Origin: Gammaproteobacteria bacterium
Lineage (GTDB): Bacteria; Pseudomonadota; Gammaproteobacteria; Pseudomonadales; Azotimanducaceae_A
Assembly (NCBI GenBank): GCA_012960755.1
Contig: DUAT01000041.1
Location: forward strand, 107,166 to 171,165
DNA: 64,000 bases
Direction: 5' to 3'
Shown piece by piece: positions 17,061 to 25,778 of this stretch. Numbering within the stretch: the stretch's first letter is position 1; each line of letters starts with the position of its first letter. The notes below the pieces were generated by a model. The model searched no databases. It was not told where the DNA came from and saw nothing but the letters and a program-made list of their open reading frames with translations. Made by a program: the position numbers and the translations under genes.

Positions 17061-17203
17061 GGAACCTCTGATTAAAGTCTATTTCCGCCAAGTCGGCGTC
17101 AGGGCGGAATTCCAAAAAGTTGTTAATGTACAGCATATTAACAACTTTTCTCCAGTCCTCCCTTCCTTGCCCTGACGAAAATATCCACTTAATCAGAGGT
17201 TCC
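17061..17203. mobile_element. MITE-like palindromic element
   Basis: A 143-bp non-coding element with perfect 15-bp terminal inverted repeats (GGAACCTCTGATTAA). Inside these are an 8-bp pair (GTCAGGGC 17098-17105 with GCCCTGAC 17169-17176) and a central 13-bp hairpin (17115-17127 with 17137-17149, 9-nt loop). Outer, middle and inner pairs are nested, so the whole unit can fold as one long cruciform. No transposase is encoded. It lies in the divergent promoter region between the SIS operon and the RND pump. The remaining 168 bp up to 17371 show nothing identifiable. Confidence 0.75.
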
Positions 17204-17371
17204 ATAGATGATTGTGATTTTGTAGTGCGTCGAGGAACCGACGCTGCGGGGAGATCACCTTGTACAGTCTGGCGCGCCCTGACGCGAAGATAGTTCTACT
17301 TATCTCATTTTCAATGTAATTGTCGCTGGACTGGAACAGAATCGGCTCACCTGAAAAGTGTGAGCTGAATC

Positions 17372-20300
17372 GTGAATTTCACCAGATTGTCAGTCAAGTA
17401 CAAAAACGCGGTTGCTGTGGTTGTCGGGCTTCTATGCCTGTTTGGCTATAGTGCCGTGCAGAATTTACCCGTTCAGCTGCTGCCTGGCATTACCACACCC
17501 CAGATAACTATTTTCAACAACTGGCGCACCGCTGCACCACAGGAAGTTGAGGAAGCCATTGTTCAACCCCAGGAAGAGTTGCTGCGATTTAATCCGGGTC
17601 TCGAGACCATGGTTTCCAGCGTGCAACGAGGTCAGGGTCGATTGACGCTGAACTACCAGTTAGGCTACGACATGAAGCAAGCCCTGCTTGATGTGGTTAA
17701 TCGACTAAACCAGGCTCCGGATATTCCTAACGATGCCAGAGAGCCATTTATATCCAGCGGAGGAGAAAATGGGCTGCCGGGTGCCGCATCAGTGCTGGTC
17801 TATGCAGCACCGGGAAATCCCGTGACCGATATGATTGTCTACCAGGACCTGATTGAAGAGGTCGTTGAACCTCGCCTGAGCAGGGTCACCGGAGTCGCCC
17901 AGGTCAACCTCAATGGGCGGCGACCAAAAGAAATCAGTATTGTTGTTAATCCTTTTAAGTCCGCTGCTTTGGGATTACAGGTCAACGAGATTGCTGCGGC
18001 GCTGGCGCGGGCGCGGGATGTTTCCGGGGGATTTGCCGATGTCGGTCGACGCCGCTTTACGGTCCGGTTTCTTGGCGAACAGGAGGTAAATCAGCTGGGT
18101 GAGCTGGTCGTTGGCTGGCGTAATGACCAGCCGATCTACTTAGCCGAAGTCGCTGAAGTGAAGGTTGATTATGCGGAAAATTCAGGTGTCAGTCTCCGAA
18201 ATGGTTACCCTTCCTACTATATCTCCATTACCCGACAGAACGACGCCAATACGGTTGAGTTGTTAGATGAACTGAATCTGGCGATCGAAGAACTTAACAA
18301 TGGTCCGCTGAAAGCCGCCAATGTTCGAATTCAGTTGAGCTTTGATGCGTCGCTGCATATTCGCCGGGCGATCAGCATGGTACAGGGAAACATTATTCTC
18401 GGGATTCTGTTGGCAACAGGGGTTCTGTTTTACTTTCTAAACAATGTCAGGGCGACGATTGTCATCATGTTAACAGTGCCTGTTTCTCTGCTGGCAGCAT
18501 TTATCACTCTAGATGTCCTGAATTTAACCCTGAATGTAATCAGCCTGGCCGGGCTTGCTTTTGCGGTGGGCCTGGTGATGGATGCTGCCATCGTTGTGCA
18601 GGAGAATATTTTTCGCCTTCGGCAAACAGGGATGCAGCCCGTGGCAGCAGTTATCGAGGGTTGTCGCCAGGTAACCGGGGCGCTGTTTTCCTCGACCCTG
18701 ACAACAGTGGCGATTTTCCTGCCGGTGCTGTTTATGGTGGGTGTGGAAGGCCAGCTGTTCAAGGATCTTGCTATTACCATTTCTGTTGCTGTATTGGCCT
18801 CCTTCATTGCTGCGTTGACGGTGCTGCCCGCGGTGACATCGAGATGGTTGTCTGCCGAAATTGACGAGGATCGATTCTCGGGTGTCTGGCAGAAGTTCTC
18901 TGACCATGTGGTATTACTGACAGATACAGTCAGGCGAAGAATAATCTGGATCGGCACTATTTTAGTAACGGCGGGTATTGCAATATGGTTGCTGACACCC
19001 AAGGTTGATTTCCTGCCCCGGGTGAATATTGACGCCATCTACGTCGGTTTCAACACACCTGCCGGTATGAGTGTAAAAACAATACAGGATGAACTCGCGC
19101 CCACTGTTGTGGCGCGAATAAAACCCTATTATACCGGCGAGAAAACGCCGAAGATCCGTGCTTACAATTTTGCCTCGTTTAACGGCTTTTTTACCCAGCT
19201 ATACATCTACCCGGAGAATCCCGATGAAGTACAGGAGCTTATTGCCTTGCTGCGTGGTGAGATCTTGGTTGGTATTCCCGATATCACACCGTTTGTAAAT
19301 CATGCCTCGCTTTTACAGGTTGATAATGGTGGTGCACGTAGCATCAATGTTGATATTCAGGGCAACGATCTTTCCCAGCTGCTGACAGCCGCACGAAAGG
19401 GACAGGAGGTGATACGGGGTTTGTGGGAGAACACTAACGTTTTCACCCAGGGTGGCCTCAGCATGAATGAGCCTGAGCTCAGGATTACGCCGAATGATCG
19501 ACGCATCAACACGGCAGGCCTTGATCGCTCATTGGTAGGCAGTGCGATTAGAGCCTACACGGGTGGGTTATACGCAGGGGAGTACTTTGACGGAAACGAG
19601 CGAATGGACATGTTCGTCCGCACCGAAAAATGGAGTACACCGGAAGAACTGTTAACCATACCCATAGCAACTCCGAACGGCGGTATACAAAAAATTGGCA
19701 ACCTTGTCACAATTAACCGGGCTGTGGGACCGACGAGTCTAACGCGAGTTGACGGGCGAAGGACAGTCACTCTGAATGTTTCTCCGCCGCCGGACATAAC
19801 CCTGGAGGAAGCACTGGAGCGCCTTCAGGCTGAAGCCACACCTGTCATTAAATCGCTGCTGCCCGTTAGCGCAAGTGTGAAGTACCGGGGTAATGCCGAC
19901 CGTTTGAAGCAGGCCCTGGCTGAAGTGCGGAAAAACTTCCTCATGGCATTGCTCATTCTGTTTATGATCATGGCGGCACTGTTCCAGTCCATAAAAGATA
20001 GCTTTATTGTGCTGATCGTTATGCCCCTGGCGTTGGCAGGCGGCCTGGCCGGGTTGAAGATTCTAAATCTCTTCACTTATCAATCCCTCGATATGCTCAC
20101 CATGATTGGCTTCATCATACTGCTCGGTCTGGTTGTCAATAATGCAATCCTCCTGGTTGATCAGACTCGTGGTGCGGAACGTGAAGGCTTGAGTAGAAGA
20201 GATGCGGTAAGCCAGGCGATTCGATTTCGGGCCCGACCCATTTTCATGAGTACCCTGACCAGCATTTTTGGCATGTTGCCGTTAATGTTGATTCCCGGTG

Positions 20301-20464
20301 TCGGGTCAGAAATATACCGTGGTCTGGCGACTGTTATTGTTGGTGGTATCGTCGTTAGTTCCGTATTTACGTTCGTCCTGTTACCTGCTCTGCTTCGGGT
20401 GGAACTGGTACATGGAATCTCTGTTCTAAGACTAAACCCCTTCAGGGTTAGGGAAGCGCTATGA
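17372..20464 (+). CDS. RND-family efflux transporter (AcrB/HAE-like)
   Basis: 1030 residues with the RND layout: one N-terminal membrane helix, a large periplasmic loop, helices 2-6, a second loop and helices 8-12. Visible landmarks are GLAFAVGLVMDAAIVVQENI in the TM4 region, which carries the proton-relay acidic residues, and IILLGLVVNNAILLVDQTR in its C-terminal counterpart. Proton-driven export from the periplasm or inner membrane. The start is GTG 17372, with a weak ribosome site. The adaptor gene follows with a 4-bp overlap, the reverse of the common adaptor-first order. No TolC-type channel is in the window. Confidence 0.93.
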   Translation: MNFTRLSVKYKNAVAVVVGLLCLFGYSAVQNLPVQLLPGITTPQITIFNNWRTAAPQEVEEAIVQPQEELLRFNPGLETMVSSVQRGQGRLTLNYQLGYDMKQALLDVVNRLNQAPDIPNDAREPFISSGGENGLPGAASVLVYAAPGNPVTDMIVYQDLIEEVVEPRLSRVTGVAQVNLNGRRPKEISIVVNPFKSAALGLQVNEIAAALARARDVSGGFADVGRRRFTVRFLGEQEVNQLGELVVGWRNDQPIYLAEVAEVKVDYAENSGVSLRNGYPSYYISITRQNDANTVELLDELNLAIEELNNGPLKAANVRIQLSFDASLHIRRAISMVQGNIILGILLATGVLFYFLNNVRATIVIMLTVPVSLLAAFITLDVLNLTLNVISLAGLAFAVGLVMDAAIVVQENIFRLRQTGMQPVAAVIEGCRQVTGALFSSTLTTVAIFLPVLFMVGVEGQLFKDLAITISVAVLASFIAALTVLPAVTSRWLSAEIDEDRFSGVWQKFSDHVVLLTDTVRRRIIWIGTILVTAGIAIWLLTPKVDFLPRVNIDAIYVGFNTPAGMSVKTIQDELAPTVVARIKPYYTGEKTPKIRAYNFASFNGFFTQLYIYPENPDEVQELIALLRGEILVGIPDITPFVNHASLLQVDNGGARSINVDIQGNDLSQLLTAARKGQEVIRGLWENTNVFTQGGLSMNEPELRITPNDRRINTAGLDRSLVGSAIRAYTGGLYAGEYFDGNERMDMFVRTEKWSTPEELLTIPIATPNGGIQKIGNLVTINRAVGPTSLTRVDGRRTVTLNVSPPPDITLEEALERLQAEATPVIKSLLPVSASVKYRGNADRLKQALAEVRKNFLMALLILFMIMAALFQSIKDSFIVLIVMPLALAGGLAGLKILNLFTYQSLDMLTMIGFIILLGLVVNNAILLVDQTRGAEREGLSRRDAVSQAIRFRARPIFMSTLTSIFGMLPLMLIPGVGSEIYRGLATVIVGGIVVSSVFTFVLLPALLRVELVHGISVLRLNPFRVREAL

Positions 20465-21504
20465 AAAATTTGGTCCTGCTGGTGTCTATTCTGGTTTCGT
20501 TTGCAGTGTCAGCTGCCGACCAGCCAGCTTTGATGGTTGTCATCGAAAACGTTCTGGAGCTCGAGGTCGGGGAACCGGTTGTGTTCAATGGTGTGATTCG
20601 CAGTCGTAGTGATATCTCCCTGCCAGTGACGGTGGATGGTGAACTGTTGTGGGTTTTGGAAGAAGGGGAAAGGATTGCCCGTGGCGGGGTCATTGCAAAG
20701 GTAGATGATCGCCAGCTGAGACTGCGACGTGAAGAACAGCAACTATTGTCAGACCGGGCGAAAATCAATATTGACTACCTTCAAGGTGAAGTTGACCGCC
20801 TGACTCAATTGCAGGAAGCCAATCTGGCGGCTAAAACCCTGTTGGCAGAAATTACCTCAAGGCGGGACTTTGCCAGGAACGATTACCTGGTTTCGCTTTC
20901 TCGGCTGGCCCAACTCGATGAAACTTTATCGAGAACAGAGGTTGTTTCTCCCGTCGATGCCGTTGTCGTCGAAAGGCTGCTCCAGGGTGGGGAATTTGCT
21001 CGTCGCGGGGAGAGTATCGTCAGAATCCTGGATCCGTCAGCGCTCGAGGTCCAGATCGCGATTCCTGTTTCGTACCTTAACAGGCTGGACACGCGTGTTC
21101 CTGTCAATATCAGTGTGGGGGAATTGCAGTTTGATTCCCACATGCGCTCGGTGATTCAGGTCGGTGACCCAAGGTCACAGACTTTCGACATTCTTGTCGA
21201 TGTAGCAACAGGTTTTTCAGACATGATGGTTGCCGGTCAGTTTGCCGATGCCATGGTTTCTATTTCAGAACAACGTAAATCATTATTCGTTCCCCGGGAT
21301 GCCGTTGTGTTAAGGACTGAAGGCAACTACGTTTACCGAATTGGAGCTGACAATGTTGCGAAGCGGGTGAGCGTCACCATTGGCGAAGGTCAGGGAAGTC
21401 TCGTATCCGTGAGCGGCGATCTGCGTGAAGGCGACCAGGTTGCTGTTCGCGGGGTTGAACGATTAACGGATGGTCAGGCAGTTGTTGCCAGCAGGAGTAC
21501 TTGA
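20461..21504 (+). CDS. RND periplasmic adaptor (membrane fusion protein)
   Basis: A 347-residue HlyD/AcrA-type protein with an N-terminal signal (LVLLVSILVSFAVSAADQ), a lipoyl half (ISLPVTVDGELLWVLEEGERIARGGVIAKVDD), a coiled-coil hairpin (about residues 80-150), a second lipoyl half (RTEVVSPVDAVVVERLLQGGEFARRGE) and a beta-barrel. No lipobox is seen. Starts by ATGA overlap with the RND gene and must act with it. Confidence 0.92.
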   Translation: MKNLVLLVSILVSFAVSAADQPALMVVIENVLELEVGEPVVFNGVIRSRSDISLPVTVDGELLWVLEEGERIARGGVIAKVDDRQLRLRREEQQLLSDRAKINIDYLQGEVDRLTQLQEANLAAKTLLAEITSRRDFARNDYLVSLSRLAQLDETLSRTEVVSPVDAVVVERLLQGGEFARRGESIVRILDPSALEVQIAIPVSYLNRLDTRVPVNISVGELQFDSHMRSVIQVGDPRSQTFDILVDVATGFSDMMVAGQFADAMVSISEQRKSLFVPRDAVVLRTEGNYVYRIGADNVAKRVSVTIGEGQGSLVSVSGDLREGDQVAVRGVERLTDGQAVVASRST

Positions 21505-21904
21505 TTAATCTGCCGGTACCATGCTGTAGCTGGGCGGAGATCACCCGGCAGACTAACAACAGCGGTAGTGATGGGAAGCAATCGAGTGCCTAACAGGCTG
21601 CTAGGAAACATGGGTGAATCTTGATCTGGCAATAGCTGCAATTTGCCCATCCAGGCTGCTCATTGGACGCCCCATTTCTTTTTGCTGATACACAAATGGG
21701 GGAGACGGAAGTGTCTTCTGTCTCTGGCCTTAAGATTGGTTAACTCTAATTTACAACCTCATAGATTCGCGAGCTACCAGTGCAACCAGTCGATATTGAC
21801 AGCGTGCACGAAAAAATGCAGGTTTACTCTTATGGCTGAGATGGTGGGTTCACTGAATATCGCAGCGCGACGGGCTCCGGGTACAGCATCGGATGCTGGT
21901 CTTG
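21505..21904. other. Intergenic region, no supported gene
   Basis: 400 bp between the convergent adaptor and MFS genes. It contains two imperfectly placed inverted repeats: CTGCCGG 21510-21516 with CCGGCAG 21545-21551 (28-nt loop), and CCCCATTT 21670-21677 with AAATGGGG 21694-21701 (16-nt loop). Neither is followed by a T tract, so neither is a convincing terminator. The one ORF of about 110 codons lacks a ribosome site and runs into the MFS gene. Confidence 0.5.
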
Positions 21905-23242
21905 TCACATTCGGGCAGAAGTCATTCCAAATTTTGCGGTGCTCGCACCACGAAAATCTAAATACAGAAACGCAACCATACTGAAGGTGGCAACAATCGA
22001 GGTGGCAATCAGAATCAACAGAAAACTCTGCCAACCGTCCGCCTGATCTGCCACGGAGCCTCCAACAAAATCGAAAACCATCGTCCCCGAATAGGCGATG
22101 GCGTCAATCAACCCAACTAACAACCCACAGTGTTTACCTCCAAAATCTATAGAAAATACGCTCATGGGCAAGTAGTACACGGGTGAGATTGCGAAGCCGA
22201 AAACAAAAATCGTGCTCATTGTGAGCATGAGCGCCAGTTGGGGGTTCAGATTGATATGGGCCAGTGACCAGAGCAGCAGGAGACAAGAAACCGCTAAAAC
22301 CAATAGAGCTCCTGAAGCGAAAATCAGCGACTTCTTCGAAAGCCTGTCAAAAATAAATCCCCCGGTGAATACAGCAATGAGGCAACCGAGGGGAAAAACT
22401 GAGGAAGCGATACCCGCCTCAGCGGGCATCAAGTCAAAGGATTCGCTGAGATAAATAGGGATGAAAACCTGGAACTCAAACAGGATTGCGAGCGACATAA
22501 CGGCAACGCTGATGAGCCAGAAGCGTGCACTCCCGAAAAAGAAAATCAATGCAGCAGAGGATTCCAGGTCGTTTAAAGGATGATTCTTCGTCCAGTTTGA
22601 CAGTAAACGTAACGTCTTCTGAGATTCCGCCGATGGCTTGCCGACATCTGCCCGCGCCCCCCGAAGAAATTTAATCAGTACTGCAACGATGACTGCGGCG
22701 ACGATAGCTGCCGCAAAAAAAAGTCCACGCCAGGACATCAGTAGCAATAAACTACCCAACAATAGTGTTGCGGCAACAGAACTCGCTCGAGAGCTGGTGG
22801 CGATGATACCCCATATTCGCCCATGGGCAGGGTGCGTAAACCAGACCTTGATGATGTTTGCCATTGACGGCCAGCCAGCAGATTTTGCAAAAATCGTGAG
22901 GAAATAGAACCCGCAGAAGGCAGTTATGCTCGACATGGTGCCGAACATGAAAGTGGCGATCACCGCGACCACGATAGCAAGAACAAAGATCTTTTGACCA
23001 CCCGCCTTATCGGCCAAAATGCCATTGGTGAGTTTCCCCAGCAGATTACCGGCTGTCCCCCAGCCCAGAATAGCGCCAAAGGCAGTCTTGTTGAGGTGTA
23101 GATCGGCATCCATGAGCATCGCTGGTCCAGCGACACCCAACGTTGTCCGACAGAGCATCAGTGCAGCGTAGCCTAAGCACATACTGCCGACGATGGTAAA
23201 TTCCCAACGCAGGGTGAGGTGTTTCCAGCTACTGACGCTCAT
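21905..23242 (-). CDS. MFS transporter (OPA/sugar-phosphate or organic-acid type)
   Basis: 445 residues with 12 predicted membrane helices. The loop 2-3 motif is present as NGILADKAGGQK, and SAGWPSMANIIKVWFTHPAHGRIWG resembles the GlpT/UhpT (organophosphate antiporter) group. The substrate is not identifiable. Alone on its strand; the next gene upstream is the cytidylyltransferase, about 110 bp away and in the same direction. Confidence 0.85.
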   Translation of the reverse strand: MSVSSWKHLTLRWEFTIVGSMCLGYAALMLCRTTLGVAGPAMLMDADLHLNKTAFGAILGWGTAGNLLGKLTNGILADKAGGQKIFVLAIVVAVIATFMFGTMSSITAFCGFYFLTIFAKSAGWPSMANIIKVWFTHPAHGRIWGIIATSSRASSVAATLLLGSLLLLMSWRGLFFAAAIVAAVIVAVLIKFLRGARADVGKPSAESQKTLRLLSNWTKNHPLNDLESSAALIFFFGSARFWLISVAVMSLAILFEFQVFIPIYLSESFDLMPAEAGIASSVFPLGCLIAVFTGGFIFDRLSKKSLIFASGALLVLAVSCLLLLWSLAHINLNPQLALMLTMSTIFVFGFAISPVYYLPMSVFSIDFGGKHCGLLVGLIDAIAYSGTMVFDFVGGSVADQADGWQSFLLILIATSIVATFSMVAFLYLDFRGASTAKFGMTSARM

Positions 23243-23350
23243 ACTGTATTACATCTGCCATTCTTTGGACGGGTTTCTGGGTTGTCGACACGCAGGGACA
23301 AATGTTGGTGTCTGGTATTCACGTTGTGTTCTTTGTGCTATTTCATACAA

Positions 23351-23785
23351 CTAATCGTGAAACACTTTCGAATACTGGGGTTGGGAGATGACTGTTTGCT
23401 TTATTTTCGTAGATGAGGTGAGTGGGCTGTAGCGAATTTGAACAATCTGTTTCCCGGCTGCTTTTAAATATGCTTCCACTTCGAGATTATGGGGTTTGTT
23501 TCCCCAATCCCCTCCAATAACGAATATATCGACGTCTAGTTCCTTACACGCAGACACATATTCAAGCTCATAGTAGGGACGGACAATATCGACACAGCGT
23601 AATGCTTTGAGCATTTCCTGTCGCTGAATGAGAGGGACTATAGGTACATTGGGCTTATAGATGTTTACGACCGCGTCCGAAGCAACACCAACAGCAAAAA
23701 CATCACCTAGCGTTTTGCAGTATTCTAGCAAGGCAAGGTGACCGACATGCAACAAATCGAAAGTACCTACTGTATATACGAACAA
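23351..23785 (-). CDS. Cytidylyltransferase-fold protein (TagD/GCT-like)
   Basis: A 144-residue nucleotidyltransferase with the HxGH motif in GTFDLLHVGHLALLEYCKTLGD and the C-terminal TSSTKIK matching the RTxGISTT-type motif. Relatives activate glycerol-3-phosphate, phosphoethanolamine or sugar phosphates with CTP. It is divergent from a CDP-alcohol phosphotransferase gene 150 bp away, suggesting that it provides the CDP-alcohol. Composition here is more AT-rich than the flanks, a possible sign of transfer. Confidence 0.8.
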   Translation of the reverse strand: MFVYTVGTFDLLHVGHLALLEYCKTLGDVFAVGVASDAVVNIYKPNVPIVPLIQRQEMLKALRCVDIVRPYYELEYVSACKELDVDIFVIGGDWGNKPHNLEVEAYLKAAGKQIVQIRYSPLTSSTKIKQTVISQPQYSKVFHD

Positions 23786-23937
23786 TGTTGATAGCCCTTG
23801 CTTCGGTGGAATTTTGGTGCGTGTATACTAACCTATTTCCAGATCTATAATTGCTCGCACTGAAATATATTCGAGTGGAAAACGTTATTTGTAGTTGAAT
23901 AGCGTAATTTATTTTAACTTCTCAAGGGATTACAACA

Positions 23938-24591
23938 ATGGTGGATCACTCAGCGGCCCAAGAGCTGCGGCCTAACTCCATTCTCACTCACGTCAGAGAT
24001 CTTCCCAATATCTGTTCACTTGCAGGACTGGCTTGCACAGTACTTGCAATCTACTACACTGTTTTAGGTGTTTACTCAGCAGCAATGATTGGAATGATCT
24101 GGGCTGTCGCTTTTGATTGGGCTGATGGACTCATTGCACGCAAGATGAAAGGCAGGACGGGTGACCACAGGGTTTTTGGAGGGCAGCTTGATGTACTCAT
24201 CGACATAGTGAGCTATGGTGTCACGCCTGCCATTCTTCTTTTAAGCTACGGGGCATTTGACCCTGTTTTCCTCCCTGGAGCCTTTTTGATGCTTGCTGCC
24301 GCGGCGATGCGGTTAAGTTATTTTAGTACGTTCGGACTTGCCGATGGATCGAAATACACAGGGTTGGCGCTGGATAACAACAGCATTTTTCTCGTTTTCA
24401 TATTTCTGTTTGAAGGTTATTTCAGCCACGGGATTTTTTCAGTGATTCTCTATGTAAGCAGTCTTGTGCTTGTGGCCCTGAACGTGTCCAAGATTAAGAC
24501 ACCAAAACTTTCTGGAAACCCCATTAATGTTCTCATTCTGGCTGCATATACTTTAGGAATAACCGCCATTTACGGCTGGAAACTTCTGTAG
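23938..24591 (+). CDS. CDP-alcohol phosphatidyltransferase, PssA-like
   Basis: 217 residues with about six membrane helices. The catalytic CDP-OH-P motif is complete: DWADGLIARK followed by GGQLDVLID. The sequences before (LPNICSLAGL) and after (IVSYGVTPA) resemble phosphatidylserine synthase of the membrane type. It joins an alcohol to a CDP-activated partner in phospholipid synthesis. AGGGA precedes the ATG. A neighbouring cytidylyltransferase makes a non-PS head group also possible. Confidence 0.82.
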   Translation: MVDHSAAQELRPNSILTHVRDLPNICSLAGLACTVLAIYYTVLGVYSAAMIGMIWAVAFDWADGLIARKMKGRTGDHRVFGGQLDVLIDIVSYGVTPAILLLSYGAFDPVFLPGAFLMLAAAAMRLSYFSTFGLADGSKYTGLALDNNSIFLVFIFLFEGYFSHGIFSVILYVSSLVLVALNVSKIKTPKLSGNPINVLILAAYTLGITAIYGWKLL

Positions 24592-24691
24592 AATAGTACC
24601 CGGGTACTTTTAGGGTGTGAGAGTGTTGGGGAGTCCCCCAGAAGATCGCAAGAATGTGGTAACGATAAATTTCCAGTATGGAGCACTTGAA

Positions 24692-25750
24692 ATGTACAAA
24701 AAAATAATGCGGATACATGGCGGTGTTTTTCGGGCGTTGGCGTGGCTCTGGTAAGCTTCACACTTGTCACTGGCGTACAGGCGAAGGATGAATTTCCGAA
24801 ACTCACGCCCAAGTTAATGGATAGCCTGCGAGACCTTGATGCAACCTGGCCGCACGATCCGGCGGTTCCGGACCTTCCGCCGCTGCCGGTTACAGACGAT
24901 CCGGGTTTGGATCCAAACAGTTTTTTGACCTCCCACTACAAGGACAACATTTATCCACCCAAGGTGGAGGGTGTACCCGCGCCGCGGACGGAAGTAGTGA
25001 CAGAGTTGGACCCGCTCGAAGTCGATGTCTACTGGTCGATGCGCAGCCCCTACAGCTACCTTGTATTGAATAGACTCGTGTGACTGAACTCTAACTACAA
25101 CGTCAACGTGAACATTCGACCGGTTATGCCTGTGGCTGTTCGCTCGACCAAAGGCGGTAAGGGCAAAGCCGGTGGACTGTTCGGTGTCGGCTACAAGGTA
25201 CCCGATACGCTTTGGGACGCTCCTCGTCAAGGACTGTATCTGGGAGTTCCCTTCAAATTCCCTGCACCTGACGTAATCCGGCAGGTTTGGAACCCACCGT
25301 ATGAGCCGGGCTGGCTGTCTGTGCACCCGCCGGAAAAGCAACCCTATATTCACTGGGTCACGCGTTTGGCATGCTATGCCTCACTGCAAGGTAAAGCCCT
25401 CGATTACGTTAACGAGGTTTCTCATATGATCTGGAGTGGCGAGGTTGATCACTGGCCAGCGCATGTGAAGGAGCGCTTCAACCGCATCGAGGGTCTCGAT
25501 TACGACAGGGCGATCCGATACATTCGGAAAAATGTTGAAGAGATAGACCAGTGCTGGCTGGATAACGCCGATGGTATGGCTGGGAGGTCATGGCGGCGTA
25601 CCGCTGATGGTCTACCAGAACGAACCATTCTTTGGTGGCGACCGCTTCGATCAGTTCGTCTGGCGGTTGCAACAGAGCGGTCTGACCAGGCGCACGGTAC
25701 CGCGCGCACCAATTGTTACCCCGCCTCTGCGCTGGCCGGCTGGTCTGTAG
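24692..25750 (+). pseudogene. Broken DsbA/HCCA-isomerase-like gene
   Basis: Conceptual joining gives a secreted thioredoxin-fold protein of the 2-hydroxychromene-2-carboxylate isomerase/DsbA group (VDVYWSMRSPYSYLVLNRL). Three lesions are seen. The signal peptide (MYKKIMRIHGG...) from ATG 24692 is out of frame with the body near 24740. An in-frame TGA lies at 25081-25083, probably from CGA. A frameshift near 25570-25580 moves the conserved GHGGVPLMVYQNEPFFGGDR segment into another frame, which then ends at TAG 25750. With three independent breaks this is a decayed gene rather than one sequencing error. Confidence 0.85.
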
Positions 25751-25751
25751 C

Positions 25752-25778
25752 AAAAAACGGGCATGCAAATGCCCGTTT
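25752..25778 (-). terminator. Rho-independent terminator of the MoxR-DUF58-TgpA cluster
   Basis: A 10-bp stem (AAACGGGCAT 25755-25764 with ATGCCCGTTT 25769-25778), loop of 4 nt, followed on the minus strand by a six-base T run. It overlaps the stop codon of the transglutaminase gene. The stem could also stop plus-strand transcription from the pseudogene. Confidence 0.85.

Noticed and set aside
20774..20790. CCTTCAAGGTGAA inside the RND adaptor gene, resembling the MITE end
   Set aside because: Only 13 bases shared, in a conserved coding region with a short palindromic core; chance is a sufficient explanation.
21643..21984. 113-codon plus-strand ORF beside the MFS gene
   Set aside because: No ribosome site, no recognisable motif, and its 3' part is antisense to the MFS gene.
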